Below, in pieces: positions 49,355 to 62,000 of a DNA stretch of 64,000 nt. How positions within the stretch are numbered: position 1 is the first letter of the stretch; each line of letters opens with the position of its first letter. Source of the DNA: a virus; the IMG/VR virus record IMGVR_UViG_3300025669_000021, positions 1 to 64,000 of that record. One strand, 5' to 3'. The translations under genes and the position numbers were made by a program. The notes below the pieces were generated by a model, which was not told where the DNA came from, did not search any database, and was given only the letters and a program-made list of their open reading frames with translations.

Positions 49355-49948
49355 ATGGGCAGAAGAGTACAAGTTGACGTAGTGCAGTCGAGGTCGTTGG
49401 TTTCCCCGCATGGGGTCGATGATGCTCTGACATATAGATGCTTACGGGCCCTCGTTGAAAATGTGCGTCACCTAAAGAGTGAGATGAACCCCAAGGCCAA
49501 TAAGGCTGTAGAAAACTTCCAAGAGACAAATATAGGTGCAGGAGATCTATCAGGAGAAGTAGAGGGGCCGCAAGGAGAGAGGGGGCCAAGAGGACGTAAG
49601 GGGGAAGATGGCGAGGATGGCAGTCCATACGATCATTCCTTCAAGTTTACGGCTACGAGCACCACGGGCGGGGATATAACAGAGGGATATTGCTTCATAG
49701 GTGGAGCGGCAAAGACGATCACCAACCTTCCATCATCTGTTTCCTCGATCACTTCCAGCGTGAAATACTATATAGAGATAGACCTTGCGGCCGCAACCGC
49801 CGAATGGAAGTCAACTTCTAGCGCCTATCCCGTCTCCGATATTGATACTGAAATATGGCCTATTCTTGAGCTTACAGCCGCCGATAGCGTAATTAGCGCA
49901 GTTCTCGAGCGGTACACTTCTGATATTCATGTGACACTGGCAGCGTAA
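49355..49948 (+). CDS. Fibre-associated protein with short collagen-like repeat
   Basis: A 197-residue protein. After a helical N-terminus, residues 70-90 contain seven G-x-y triplets (GPQGERGPRGRKGEDGED...), a short collagen-like trimeric rod, followed by a beta-rich domain. Phage collagen-like rods occur in fibres and lysin stalks. Start is two bases after the nozzle stop; stop overlaps the next start (TAATG). Confidence 0.65.
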   Translation: MGRRVQVDVVQSRSLVSPHGVDDALTYRCLRALVENVRHLKSEMNPKANKAVENFQETNIGAGDLSGEVEGPQGERGPRGRKGEDGEDGSPYDHSFKFTATSTTGGDITEGYCFIGGAAKTITNLPSSVSSITSSVKYYIEIDLAAATAEWKSTSSAYPVSDIDTEIWPILELTAADSVISAVLERYTSDIHVTLAA

Positions 49949-51018
49949 TGAAACAAATCATTTTGGCAATAATTCTAATGGCGTCTATATCGCACTCAGC
50001 GACATGGAGTGATGATGTATGGCCGGGGTGGGATACTCCGAGATCAAACTACTGGAGAGCGGTAGATTGTTACAGTGGGCTAGTGCAGCGTATCGATGTT
50101 CTTTCATCGTCTGCCGTAGACGCTCCATCCCACAGAAACAACAGGAGTGATCTTGTAGCATATAAGGTCAAAACAAGAACGATAATGTCATCATTCATGC
50201 CTGTAACCAATCTGAGTGGTTTGGTATCGGTCCCGTACTTAGACCCCACTAATAGATGCTTTATCAGCAAGATCCCTACCAACTACTTTGAATACACTCC
50301 GCAGAGAAGCCTGTCAGGGCTCGGAACATTTGACGATGATTCAGGAGTAGGACATCTGCACGGGTACACAAACAATGATACAGCAAGAGGCGGCACTAAT
50401 TTCCCCGGGTCGCAGACAAACTGGTACACTACTGATTACGGATGGGATCCTCTCAAAGTGCTGATTACTAACATGATTTCTACAGCAGACACCATCTATC
50501 CAGTTATGACTATAATACCGGCATGGCGATTCTATGGTACTCACAGCGGATCAGGAACAGAATCATGGTCAAACGTGGTTGACGCTGCAAAACTGGATTG
50601 GGCAGAGACAATACACTGCACATGGGCAAATTATACTGTTGGAAACATATCTGGTACATCGTTTGATGCTGATACCTGGGGCCTACAGTGGCAGTCTGGA
50701 ATATCTCACATGAACACAGCACATAATAAGACGGTACATTTCCATATATGGGTTGATCCTACTAGCGGCGGCGGTGCTGGTGCTGTTCATACGTTCAGCA
50801 ACATGGGAGACGATTGGGTAAAGGAGAGCGCGTACAGCTACGCAGGGAATACAAACGCCTTACTGAGCGCCACGGCAACCAATAGCTCCATCTCTCACAA
50901 TACAAATGCCCCAACTAGCTGGCCGTCCGAGCCCGGAGTAGGAGAGACGCGCTATAAGGGGTATTTCATTGACCAAGGGAAAGATATCTCAGTGTTTGAG
51001 TGGGAATTTGACTATTAA
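49948..51018 (+). CDS. Secreted hypothetical protein in the tail region
   Basis: A 356-residue protein with a Sec signal peptide (MKQIILAIILMASISHSATW). The mature part is rich in Trp, Tyr, Asn, Thr and His, and appears beta-rich without clear repeats (TNWYTTDYGWDPLK, HMNTAHNKTVHFHIWVDP). It could be a receptor-binding or host-surface protein. Not recognised. Confidence 0.55.
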   Translation: MKQIILAIILMASISHSATWSDDVWPGWDTPRSNYWRAVDCYSGLVQRIDVLSSSAVDAPSHRNNRSDLVAYKVKTRTIMSSFMPVTNLSGLVSVPYLDPTNRCFISKIPTNYFEYTPQRSLSGLGTFDDDSGVGHLHGYTNNDTARGGTNFPGSQTNWYTTDYGWDPLKVLITNMISTADTIYPVMTIIPAWRFYGTHSGSGTESWSNVVDAAKLDWAETIHCTWANYTVGNISGTSFDADTWGLQWQSGISHMNTAHNKTVHFHIWVDPTSGGGAGAVHTFSNMGDDWVKESAYSYAGNTNALLSATATNSSISHNTNAPTSWPSEPGVGETRYKGYFIDQGKDISVFEWEFDY

Positions 51019-51037
51019 ATAACAGGAGACAATAGCG

Positions 51038-51772
51038 ATGGCTAAGAAGTTTTGGAACACAACTGGAAAAGAAAAAAGACTTTGGAACCCAGATAAGAAA
51101 GTAGGCCTCAAGGACAAGAAGTCTACATCTGGCGTAAAGAGCAAGTCCAAGGACATCGGGCGTACTAATGCCGGTGCTGTATCTGATTCCCGCTCACGCA
51201 GGGCTCTATCTGGTGCTAAAAATGCCGCAAACAGATTGATCGGGCTTGGCGGTGAATATGCCGCTCGGGGAAGGAAATTTGAGGGTATTGATGATCAGAT
51301 CATTGATCAGGCCTCGCAGTCTCCCGACTTCCTTGTTGATCAGGCGGCAACCGATACAACCTTGGCTTTTGACAAGTCGAAGGGCATAATGGACCGCAAC
51401 GCCTCTCGTATGGGTATAGATCCTAGTAGTGGCCGGTTTGGCGGTCTGCAGCAACAATGGGCTATGGCTCGATCTGCAGCGGAAGCTGGAGCAAAGACCC
51501 GTGCACGGCGCCAAGCAACGGACGTCAACTTTAGTAGGCTCCTCCAGGCGTCAGGAATAGGATCTCGCTACCCGGGATTGGCTGTAAATGCTACTTCGGC
51601 TGGTGGTAGTGCTTTGAGTGGTCTGGCCGGTGACTACGGAAGCAGGGCTTTTGATTCAGCGGCAGAAGGATCCTATGTTGATTCTAACAGTAACGCCGGT
51701 AACGGTGGTAACGGTGGTAACGGTGGGTCCAGTCTTCAATCTGAGGTAGATCAAGAACAGGGAGATTTGTAA
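51038..51772 (+). CDS. Internal virion-like protein
   Basis: A 244-residue basic, Ala/Gly/Ser-rich helical protein (SRRALSGAKNAANRLIGLGG; WAMARSAAEAGAKTRARRQA), like small T7-type internal core proteins. The end has a tandem AGNGGNGGNGGSS. Overlaps the next gene (TAATG). Likely ejected with DNA; inferred from order and composition. Confidence 0.55.
   Translation: MAKKFWNTTGKEKRLWNPDKKVGLKDKKSTSGVKSKSKDIGRTNAGAVSDSRSRRALSGAKNAANRLIGLGGEYAARGRKFEGIDDQIIDQASQSPDFLVDQAATDTTLAFDKSKGIMDRNASRMGIDPSSGRFGGLQQQWAMARSAAEAGAKTRARRQATDVNFSRLLQASGIGSRYPGLAVNATSAGGSALSGLAGDYGSRAFDSAAEGSYVDSNSNAGNGGNGGNGGSSLQSEVDQEQGDL
51694..51727 (+). repeat. Short tandem GGTAACGGT repeat
   Basis: GGTAACGGT units recur in tandem and encode the Gly/Asn linker near the C-terminus of the internal virion-like protein. 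Copy number could vary among relatives. Confidence 0.6.
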
Positions 51773-53001
51773 TGGCGATTAGAAGCGCAGCAGGAGGGCG
51801 TCTTGCCGGTCTACGGGCTGCAGGACAAGATCAAAGGGCCGAGAAGACTGTTGGGCTCAATGAAGCATCTGGAGCTCGGGCAGAGCGTGGGCTACAAGTC
51901 AACGAAGCAGCATCACGGCGCCAAGATGAAATCTTTCAGGCAGAGAAGCAAGACAGAATCCGCGGCAATGTTGGCCGCGCCTATGAAACTGCATCATGGG
52001 GAGATCAAGCAGGAGCTATAGCTGCGTACAACGAGGGCCGTGCTAAAGATCAGCATATTGACGGTATAGAGGTTGGCGATAATGGCGATCTATTTGTGTC
52101 TCGACGTGGAGATCAAGCAAGGATTAAGCTTGCCAGGATTGAGAGATGGCTACCCAAAAACCCTAACGCCGTAAAAGCAGGGTCAAGAATAACCGCCAAC
52201 ACTCCTGGCGCCCGTATGAAGATAGGCCAGGGCATTAACCAGTTTGATAAAAACTATGATACGAAGAAAGCAAAGCAAGACCCAGCTACTAAGAAGGCGA
52301 TAGAAGACGCCATGCTGACTTATGATCCAAACACGGACGGTCCGATTGATGAATACCAAGCGAATGTAGCAAGGGATCTAGGGATAGATCCCGCAGGATC
52401 TGAGGGTATCGTCAACGAATTACAGGCAAAAGACCAAGAGATCGCAGATATGCAGGAATCCATGAGAGCGGGTGGATTTTTCTATGGTCCTGAATTTAGT
52501 GTGAAGGGAACTAAGTTTCCCGTGAATCCCCTCGCCAAAGACCGTAGTTTCAAACTACGGGAGTTGCAGCAGGAAAGAAAGATCCTCGCAAGAGAGTTGG
52601 AGATGGCTAATCCCGTTGTCAGGGCACGGCAAAACAAAATAAGGTTAGAGGAAAGGAAAATCGTCAAGGCTCACCCTGGCTTTGATAGTAACAATGACGG
52701 ACGTATAGATGAACAAGATAAGATGTTCCAGGTAGCGCAGTTGGTTGTTGAAACATTAGCCATTCCTGATGATTCAGAAGACCCGAATATCGCAATAAAA
52801 AAGAAGAAGTTTAGAGATAGATACTCGCCAAAGCGACTTATCGAATTTGAAGCTCTGGTCAAAGCCGTAACGAAGAAAGCTACTGCTGACGCCGAGACAA
52901 AGGTAGGATTAAGAGAACCTAAGAAAACTGCTTCTCCTGCTGCTGCTCCAGCGAATAAAGCTCGAGGAAATATCCAAGGTCTACAATTCCAAAACAGGTA
53001 A
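51772..53001 (+). CDS. Internal virion-like protein 2
   Basis: A 409-residue Ala/Arg/Gln/Glu-rich helical protein. The N-terminal 70 residues look coiled-coil (QRAEKTVGLNEASGARAERG); residues 280-300 include an EF-hand-like loop DSNNDGRIDEQDK, a plausible calcium site. Its place between the small internal protein and the giant polyvalent protein suggests a core component injected into the host. Confidence 0.5.
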   Translation: MAIRSAAGGRLAGLRAAGQDQRAEKTVGLNEASGARAERGLQVNEAASRRQDEIFQAEKQDRIRGNVGRAYETASWGDQAGAIAAYNEGRAKDQHIDGIEVGDNGDLFVSRRGDQARIKLARIERWLPKNPNAVKAGSRITANTPGARMKIGQGINQFDKNYDTKKAKQDPATKKAIEDAMLTYDPNTDGPIDEYQANVARDLGIDPAGSEGIVNELQAKDQEIADMQESMRAGGFFYGPEFSVKGTKFPVNPLAKDRSFKLRELQQERKILARELEMANPVVRARQNKIRLEERKIVKAHPGFDSNNDGRIDEQDKMFQVAQLVVETLAIPDDSEDPNIAIKKKKFRDRYSPKRLIEFEALVKAVTKKATADAETKVGLREPKKTASPAAAPANKARGNIQGLQFQNR

Positions 53002-53007
53002 TATATA

Positions 53008-56000
53008 ATGGCTAATGGCTTACTTGATCCTGATCAAGAACTCGCGTTCATAAAATCACTTGATGATGAAACGGCCCCTGTCGACGGGGCTGGTGCCTTC
53101 CGTCCTCCAGAAGTGGATGACCCTCCAGAGGAAGAAACTCTTGACGGGAAGAAGGAGCTATTTTGGCTAGAGAACCTTGACCAGGAGATCCGCCAGGAAA
53201 GTGTCAAGGAATTGAAGGCTAAGGGACAGACCGCAATCCTCGGTAAATCTAAGGCTCGTATGCCATTCGGGGAGAAGTTACGCCGAAGCTTTAGCGGTGA
53301 GCCTTTCGGTGCAGACGTTACTCCTGTAGAAGGGGCAATAGCTTATCTTTCTCCGGTAGCTAGGACAAACAAGCGTCTTGAACTCAATGAGATCCGTGAA
53401 AAGCTTTCAAGAACTGCAGGAGCCGAAAGCGTAGAAGATGAACTAGCACTATACTCCAAGAACTTCGAAGGATGGTCGGACGGTGATCTATTCCAATATG
53501 TGCACGGATCAACAGAAATACCACCTGACAGGGTAATTGATAGAGAGCAGACCATACGTACCAGCTTGGAACGCGATAAGCAGATGCTAGAGAGGCTTAC
53601 AGCCTTCGACCAAGAGCTAGAAGAGCGTGACGGTCCATTGTCAGAGAACGCTCCTACAGTAATGAAGCTGAATAATCTGCTAGAGGATGGTGTATTTGGC
53701 GCTATCGACATGATCCCGTATATGATCAAGATGGCTGCTGGCCCTGTTGGCGTATTCGTTGAGGCTATGACCCAGTTTGATGAACGTCTGCATGGAGAGG
53801 GCAAGATCAATGAAGATGGCCGATACGAGATCACCAAGGAACAGGCCGGTGTCTTTGAGGCAGCATGGAAGAGTATTTTGTCTGCTGGGGCTGAATATTA
53901 CATAGAAAAGAAGGTCGGTTCACAGTTAAAGCTTTTAGGAGGAAAGAAGGGCGCTCAGAGATTCCTTAGTGCTGGAATGCAAGAGTCCATAGAAAAGTTG
54001 TCAAAGAAGATGGTTGGCAAGTCCTTTGGCAAAACTGGGACGAAACTATCAGAACTGACCGGTGCCAAGATCCTCCAGGGATTCAATCCAGCAAACTTGT
54101 TTGAGGAGATAATCGTTGAAGAAGGGCTCCAGGCCGTATGGGATGCCGCCTGGAACCTAGATAACATGGTCGATCCTGAGAATCCAGACAGGAAGCTAGA
54201 CTTTGCAGAGAGACAAGCACTGGCCCTATCGTCGTTTGCGAAGTCTATCCCAGAGATGGCGATTAGCTTCTCTCTGTTCGGTATTGGCGGCCAGGGCGCT
54301 AATAAACTATCAAGTATAAGAACCCGTAGCGCCCAGAAGAAGTATCTCACAGAGCTTGGATTAGAGCCAGAGCGTCAGAAACAGATAATGGACGAGAAAG
54401 ACCCCAAGAATCGTGGCGAGATGCTTCTACAGGAAATACTCAGCAGACACCTACGGGCCGAAGCGTTTGGCGTACCATTCCCGTTTGCCCAGGACAAGGA
54501 GTCATTGAATAACCGATTAGAAGATGCTGAGAAGCTATTCAAATTCGGCACTGAGAAGGCTCCACCCAGCGTAATGGATCAGTTGAGCGTCAGAGCTAAA
54601 CTAGCCACGATTAAAGCTGGATTGCCGGCAGAAGGGAAAGAGGGTGAGCAACCAGCAGATCAACCATCAAAAACACCTATAGAACCCCCGGCGCCAAAGG
54701 ATGAAACGCCTATTCCTCCCGAGGATCAACCACCTATCGAGGAAGATGATGAAACACCAGAGACGGGCCCAAAGGGTCAGGATCTTGTTGATACCTTTAC
54801 CGATGAGAACGGCATAATCTTTGAGCGTTTTGAAGGTCCGGACGGTACGTCTACGATGATCCAGCGTGATCCAGAGAACAAGGATCCAATACAGGTCATA
54901 AAGGGCGATAAGGACGTCATCCTCAAGCGTTACACGGAGCAGATCGACAAGATTAAGAAGATTGAGGAGAAGCCTCCGGTAGATACAAAAGCAGTCAAAG
55001 CTAAGTACCTTGATGACTATGTATCGTACCTGATGGACGATTCTCAGGATAAACCACCAGCAGAGCCAGACATCAGCGAAATGTCTCTCAACAATTTAAG
55101 GCGTCAGGCAAAAGAGATAGCCCTGGATCGCAAGCGCAAAGATGAGAAGCCGCCCGAAGACAAGAAGCCCCCCAAGGAAAAGAAGACGGCCACTGACGAG
55201 ATAGAAGACATAGATATTGATGACTTGGACGATCTATTAGATGAAGCTGACGAGGGAGAGGCCCCCGCCGAGACTCCCACGCCGCCGCCACCTAGAGATG
55301 ATCGCCCACCTGTAGACGATAATAGACCGCCTGTTGATCGCCCACCGGCAGAGGCTGGTGAGGTCAGCAATGATAACGTCGACAAGCTGAAAGACCTATT
55401 CCCTGGCCTTGGGGCACCGACACAGTTAGGTTCACCAGCCGGCGCCGAGAAAGAACCAGCTTTCAGCAAGGAAAAGTATGCTGCAGCCACTCCTGTATTC
55501 GTATCCAGTATAAAGGATATGTCTGCTGGCGGGAAAACACTGAAAGACTTCCTCTCCTGGGCAATCAAGAGCTTTGGCTCCGACATCAAACCATACCTGA
55601 AACAGTTCGTGGTCGACGTTAAAGCTGGCAAGATCAACCTAAAGGAAGAAGATAAGGCCGATACTCCTCCCCCGCCGCCGCCAGGGCCCCAGGACAATAC
55701 TACGCGCATAAGGGCACTTATCCTGTCCGATGCTTCAATGCAGCAGAAAAGTGCTGACATGAAGAAGATGGCCCGGGAACTGGACATATCTGATAAGGCC
55801 GTTCAAGAGATGGTTGAGGCTGAATTGGTCAGAATGGCGAGGAAGATCATTGTAGCCAATGACACCAAGCCAGGAAATACAGATGCCCAGACAATGAAGG
55901 ATCTGATTGCCCTGTACGAGAAACAGCCCATCTTCTCAGCCAGGAGTAGCGGTAGCGTCTCCAGACAGGCTTATTCCACCCCTCTCCCCCTGGCGTTTGC

Positions 56001-59000
56001 CATTGAGCGTATGATCGACGCCAAGAACGGATCCAAGGTATATGAGCCCACGGCCGGGATGGGCGCCCTAGTGATAGATGTCGACCCCAAGAAGGTAGAT
56101 GTCAATGAGATCGATTCTGTCCGTGTGCAGGAACTCAAGAAGAACGGCTATAATCAAGTCACCAGCAATGACGCCTCACTGCAGCCCCCCGCGGATCGCC
56201 TCAAGTCCTATGACAAGGTGATAATGAATCCACCTTTCGGGACACGTAAAGACGGGGCAATGCGTTGGAATGGTTTCCGGATTACCCAGCTTGACCACGA
56301 AATCGCTCTCAGAACCCTCGACCAGATGACAGATAACGGTCAGGCGGCGATCATCCTCGGTGCATCACTTCATCAATCAGATGAGCTTACCCGTAAGGAT
56401 AGGGCTCTTTTGAACGCCATAATGAATAACTTCAACGTGGTGGACAATTTTGAGGTCAGTGGAGATCTCTACCGCAAGCAGGGCGCCAGTTTCCCTACAC
56501 GGGTTTTGATCATATCAGGCAGAAAACCAGCAACAGAAGAGCAGCTTGCCCCCAAAAAGGTCGACCGGCTCAATACTTGGCGCGAAATAGAAGACAGAAT
56601 AGAGGGAAATAAGAATGAATCTAAAAGAATCAGAGACATTGTGGAGTCCGAGCGACGATCGAAGACTACTGACGGTCCTGGAGAAGGGGGAGAACCCCCC
56701 CAAGGCCCTCGCAGGATTCCTGAGTCTACAGGCGAACCTCCTATCCCAACTGATACAGGAGTCGACAGAGGAGGAGATACAGGCGGCTCAGAAGATGCTG
56801 GGGGATCTTCCGACGAGCGCACTGATGGGACTAGACACAGCAAACGTAAAAAGCCCCCACTTCCCGAAACAATTTCTGAATCTGAACATAGAAAGCGGAG
56901 AGAATCCGATAGCGGAGTGGAGAAAGGACGCAGAGGAGGCACTACCGCAAGAGACAAGCATGATTTCGTCCGAAGAGGCGAACCAAGAGATCACAGAGTT
57001 GACCCTCTCAAGGTTCCTGGAGAGAATGATATAGTAAACATAGATGAGTTTACATCTACCTATGTTCCATTCTCTCGGGCCCCCGGGCTAGATACTGTCT
57101 CCCCTCGATACATGGCATTGCCGATGTTTAGGGCCATGAAGGAATTGACTGATCAAGTAGGTGATCTTGACTATTACCTAGTTGACAAGCTTGGCTATGA
57201 TAACGTCCAGCACCTATGGGATGGTGACAATGAAAGATCGACGGCCGGTCTAGCTGCAGAGCAGATTGATTCGATCGCCCAGACCATATACCAGATAGAG
57301 GCCAACAAGGCCGGTATGATCGTTGCCGATGAGACGGGTATTGGTAAAGGACGCCAAGCTGCAGCCCTGATGCGCTACGCTATAAGGGAAGGCAAGATGC
57401 CTGTCTTCTTTACTGCTACCCCAAAGCTCTTCTCTGATATGTACGGAGATCTGCAGGACATTGACACTACACTATCCCCTCTTCTGGTTGGTTCTCAGGG
57501 CAAAGCGGAAGTGAAGGATGTTGACGATAAGGTAATAGTTGCCTACGAGGCGAAGCAAAAGCAGATAATGAAGCGGTATCTCGACGGAGATGAGGACGCG
57601 CTCAAAGAGTTTGACTCTATCTTTGCCACATATTCCCAGATAAATGCTGCCGACAACATCCAGCAACGCTTCTTCCAGGCACTGTCCGAAAGAGACGATG
57701 TATTTTTCATCATGGATGAGTCTCACAAGGGCGCCGGTCAAACATCTACCACGGGAGTCTACCTTCGCGGTGGAGAAACAGAAAAGAAAGACCCCCAGAC
57801 AAAAGAGACGATTAAGACAGAATATCCTGGCGCTCTGCGCTCGGACGGTGTTTCGGGGGTAACGTACCTATCTGCTACATACGCCAAGAACCCACAGGCC
57901 ATGGGATTGTACTTCTGGACAGACATATCCAAAGCCGCCAATACACCAGAAGATCTGGAATTCATATTTGAAAACGGTGGTGTCCCTATTCAGCAGGTAT
58001 CGTCGGCCGCTCTTGCAGAAACTGGACAGCTTGTCCGTAGGGAGAAGTCCTTTGACGGTGTTAAGTTTGAGCAGGAAGACATCAAAATGGACGAGCGTGA
58101 ACGCGCAGAGCTTATTGCTGATGTTGACGAAGTGACGTCTATTCTCGGGGATATTGTCGATTACAGCAATAGGGCGATAGATGTAATGGGCACTCTTCCT
58201 GACTATCTGGTGAAGAAGAGGAACAGCGTACAGACCCAACTCCAGACAACGACCTTTGCCAGTGTCGTGCACAACAAGATTGCCCAGTTAATGTATTCCA
58301 TGAAGCTGAAATATGCCGTGGAAGAGGCTATTGCAACGCATAAGCGCGGAGAAAAGCCCGTTCTCGCAGTTGTCAATACGATGGAGTCCTTCCTAGAGGA
58401 CTATGTAAGGAAGAACCATCTTTCCGAGGGTGATACCGTTGACGTAAACTTTGCTGATACCTTGAAGACCGCTCTCGATCGTACAATGAGGGCGTCAGTC
58501 GAGGGCCCTACTGGTGACAATGAGCATATTGAGTTTACGCCAGAACAGTTGGGAATGAGAAGCGAGTATGATGAACTAATGGCCGACATAGATGCTTTAG
58601 AGTTAGATCTCCCTGCATCACCGATCGACTGGTTGAGACATGAGCTAGAAAAGGCTGATATATCAACCGGTGAATTGACCGGCCGCTCCCTAATGTTGGA
58701 GTATCAGGACGATGGAACGGCAATACTTCGCTCCAGGACACCAAAGGAACGGGCAGACAAGAATGGTCCTACCAACGCGTTTAACCGCGGCGATATAGAT
58801 GCCATCATCCTGAATAAGTCTGGCAGTACCGGTATCTCTCTCCACGCTGCAGAGAAGTTTGATGATCATAAGAAACGCAGAATGATCGTTGTCGACGCAC
58901 ATCCTGACATCAACGAGTTTAAGCAAATCTTGGGACGTATCAAGCGGTCAGGCATGATAGAGCCAGACGAGAACGGTGTAGCGGCCGCGTCCTATATCAT

Positions 59001-62000
59001 GCTCAAGCTTCCTTTAGAGTCTGAGAATCGTCCATTTGCCGTGATCAATCAGAAGATGAAGTCATTGAACGCTCTCACGACTGCCGGCGCCGATGCCGAC
59101 CTAGACGTTAAAGCCGTAGACATATTGAACAAATACGGCAATCAAGCAGCTAGTGAGATGCTGTTTGAGGATGATGAGCTAACCGACAAGCTTAGAATGA
59201 GCTCTGACGTCAACATGAACGAGGAGGGAGGATTACTTGCCGCCAACCAACGCCTAGTATTGAAGTTCACCGGCCGATTGGCCCTCCTGACCAATAAAGA
59301 GCAAGCCGAGGTATGGGAAGATCTGCTGGTCAAGTACAACGAGATCGTGGCCCTAGAGAAGTCCACTGGTCAGTATGACCTGGAAGTAGCCGTCCATGAT
59401 GACTGGGATGCCGAACTGGTAGATGAGGCTGTATTGGAAGAGGGCGAGGATTCGTCATCGATCTTTACATCTGACGTTGTGCTCTCCCAGTACGACATCA
59501 AAGATACCCGCAAGCCACCATCTCTTGAAGAGGTACAGTCTGCGTACAATGAGAGCTTTGGTCCTGATTCTCGGCCACACGTAGTAAAGAAGGGACTGAT
59601 TGATTCTCTCAACGAGGCCAGCGCAAAGGCCATAGGCGAAGAACCAGCGTTTGAGGCAGAGAAGAAAGCAGTTGCGGAGCCCGTAGTTGAAACAGAAGAA
59701 GGTGAAGATGCTCCTGCCGAGAAGAAAGAGCCCAAAGGCCCAGTAGAATCTGCCGAACACAAGAACTACGTTAAGAAGAAGGAATTGGCAGATCAAGTGC
59801 GGGAGAACATGAATGATCTCCTTAGCTTCACCTTCAAGCATATTGGTAAAGGAGTCCTGATAGAGGTAGGGGATGAATCATACGAAGGCGTTATTACGAG
59901 CATCACCCATAAGCCTACCAAGAAGGGTATTCCTGGCCGAGCGAGTAAGTACAGAATAGAAGTGATGATCAACAGTCCTCTCCGAAAGCTGGTGCTTCCT
60001 CTTAGCAAGATCCAGAATGGAGACGTCACCCTGTCGGATATCCCGGGCAATCAAAGCCTTTCGGATACATTCTCAGAAGATCATAGGACTGCAGAGAACC
60101 GTGTCAGACGCTATGTGATGACTGGCAACGTGATGAGGGCTATCCCACTTACCGAGGGAAAGGGAAGTATAGTCACCTTCCGTAACGATAAAGAGCAGGA
60201 CATCCTGGGATTGCTTATGCCCCAATCATGGAGCCCATCTCAGCTAGGCCGTGATCCTCGCAATGAACTGAATAGCGGCGAGGCAGTGCGTATATGGATG
60301 GAGAAATATGCTCATACCAGTGACAATGTGTCTACTGGCGGCGATCTTGTCATCCAAAAGCAATATGATGACCGATACACCGTAAATGTTCCTGCCAGCA
60401 AGAACGGTCAGAAGTATTACTTGGATCAGGGCCTATTGGAGATTACCGGAGAATTCAATAAGTCATCTAAGCGGCAACTGGTAAGAGTCGACAAAGAAAC
60501 CATGGAGAAGGTTGCGAACTATGTCATTAACGAGATGAAGGAGAACTTTGTCCCTAACCGTCTCGATCCTAAACAGATCGATGACGCTAATGGCCGCGCT
60601 CCTGCCGATGGTGGTGTTGCAGCGACTTCTGGTCAGACCGAGCAGGGGGCTTCGAAGAAAAAGAAGAAGAAGGAATCCCAAACTCCGCGGATAGACCCGG
60701 ACCCAATAAAGGGCCAAAAGCCGAAGAATGTTAGACAGGCGGTTTTGGATCTCACCAACGCTCTTGGTAAAAAGATATATAACTCCAAAGTGCCCAAGAA
60801 GTTTGCAGGGGTTTACTATACTGATACGGGAAATATATCTATCAAGGCCACGGACCATCTGGATACGATCGCCCATGAGATCGCGCACAGCCTGGATGAC
60901 CGGTACGGCATTGTTGCTGAATGGGCTGGTAATTATGATAAGTCTCCTTTTGATGAAGAACTAAGGCACCTATGGGTCTATGGCTCAGTTACGAAGACAG
61001 GAGCCCGGGCTAAGTTGATTTACAAACGTGCCGAGGGTGTTGCCGAATGGGTCCGTGCCTATATAATGAATCCAGAGGAGGCAAAAGCTCTTGCCCCGAA
61101 GTTCCATGACTTCATCAAGGAAAAGGTTCCCAAGGAAGCATGGGACGCCATAGAGCAATTCTCCGTTGACGTCAGAGTTCTTGCTGGAGCAACAGGTGAG
61201 GAGAAGGTTCTTGCCAGGATTACCACTCCAGAAGATAAGGAAGGTTTCCTTTCCAGGCTAAGAAACGGAAAACGTGGCCCACTAGACATGACCTTGTGGG
61301 ATAAGTTCAGTCAGACCTTTATCGACAGTAGAACTATGTCTAATAAGGCTTTTGCTCTGGCTTCTGATATCCAGGGTGGCGTTCTTCCGGACGATGACCC
61401 CAGGCTTATGGCTAATATATACCTTGGGATCATTTCAAAGATTGAAGATGTCTTCGACACTGGAATGATAAACCATGAGGGAGTAAAGCTGCGCTCTTCT
61501 GACGGCCAGCTAATGAATCTTAAATGGCTCTACTCTGCTCTTGATAATACGTCCGAAGAGACTATTGCGGCCGAGGCTAAAGCTACTACAGCATTTATGA
61601 TTGCCCAGCGTACTATTGAAAAGTCGGCAATATTGGGTAAGCGCGTCATATCGGGAATAGGATCAGGGATAGGATCTGATGTAGATGTTGCAAGGCAGAC
61701 TATAGAGGAATTAGAGGAAGATCCAAAGAAGGCAAAGAGAGTAAAGGAAGCTGCCCGTAGATACCGTGAATTCGCTGACTCCATTCTCCGCTACATGGTA
61801 GACAAGGGACGAATGAGCGAAAAGGATTACGACAAGATCAAGGAACAGAACGAATACTATGTTGCCATGCACAGAGTAATGGAAATCAGTACGGTAGATC
61901 CGGTCGTGTTCTTCAAGCCGGCCAGAGGTGGTGGGGATCGTATTGGAAATATAATCATGCCGGGGAGTCTCAAGAAATTCAAAGGGTCCGATAAGATGCT

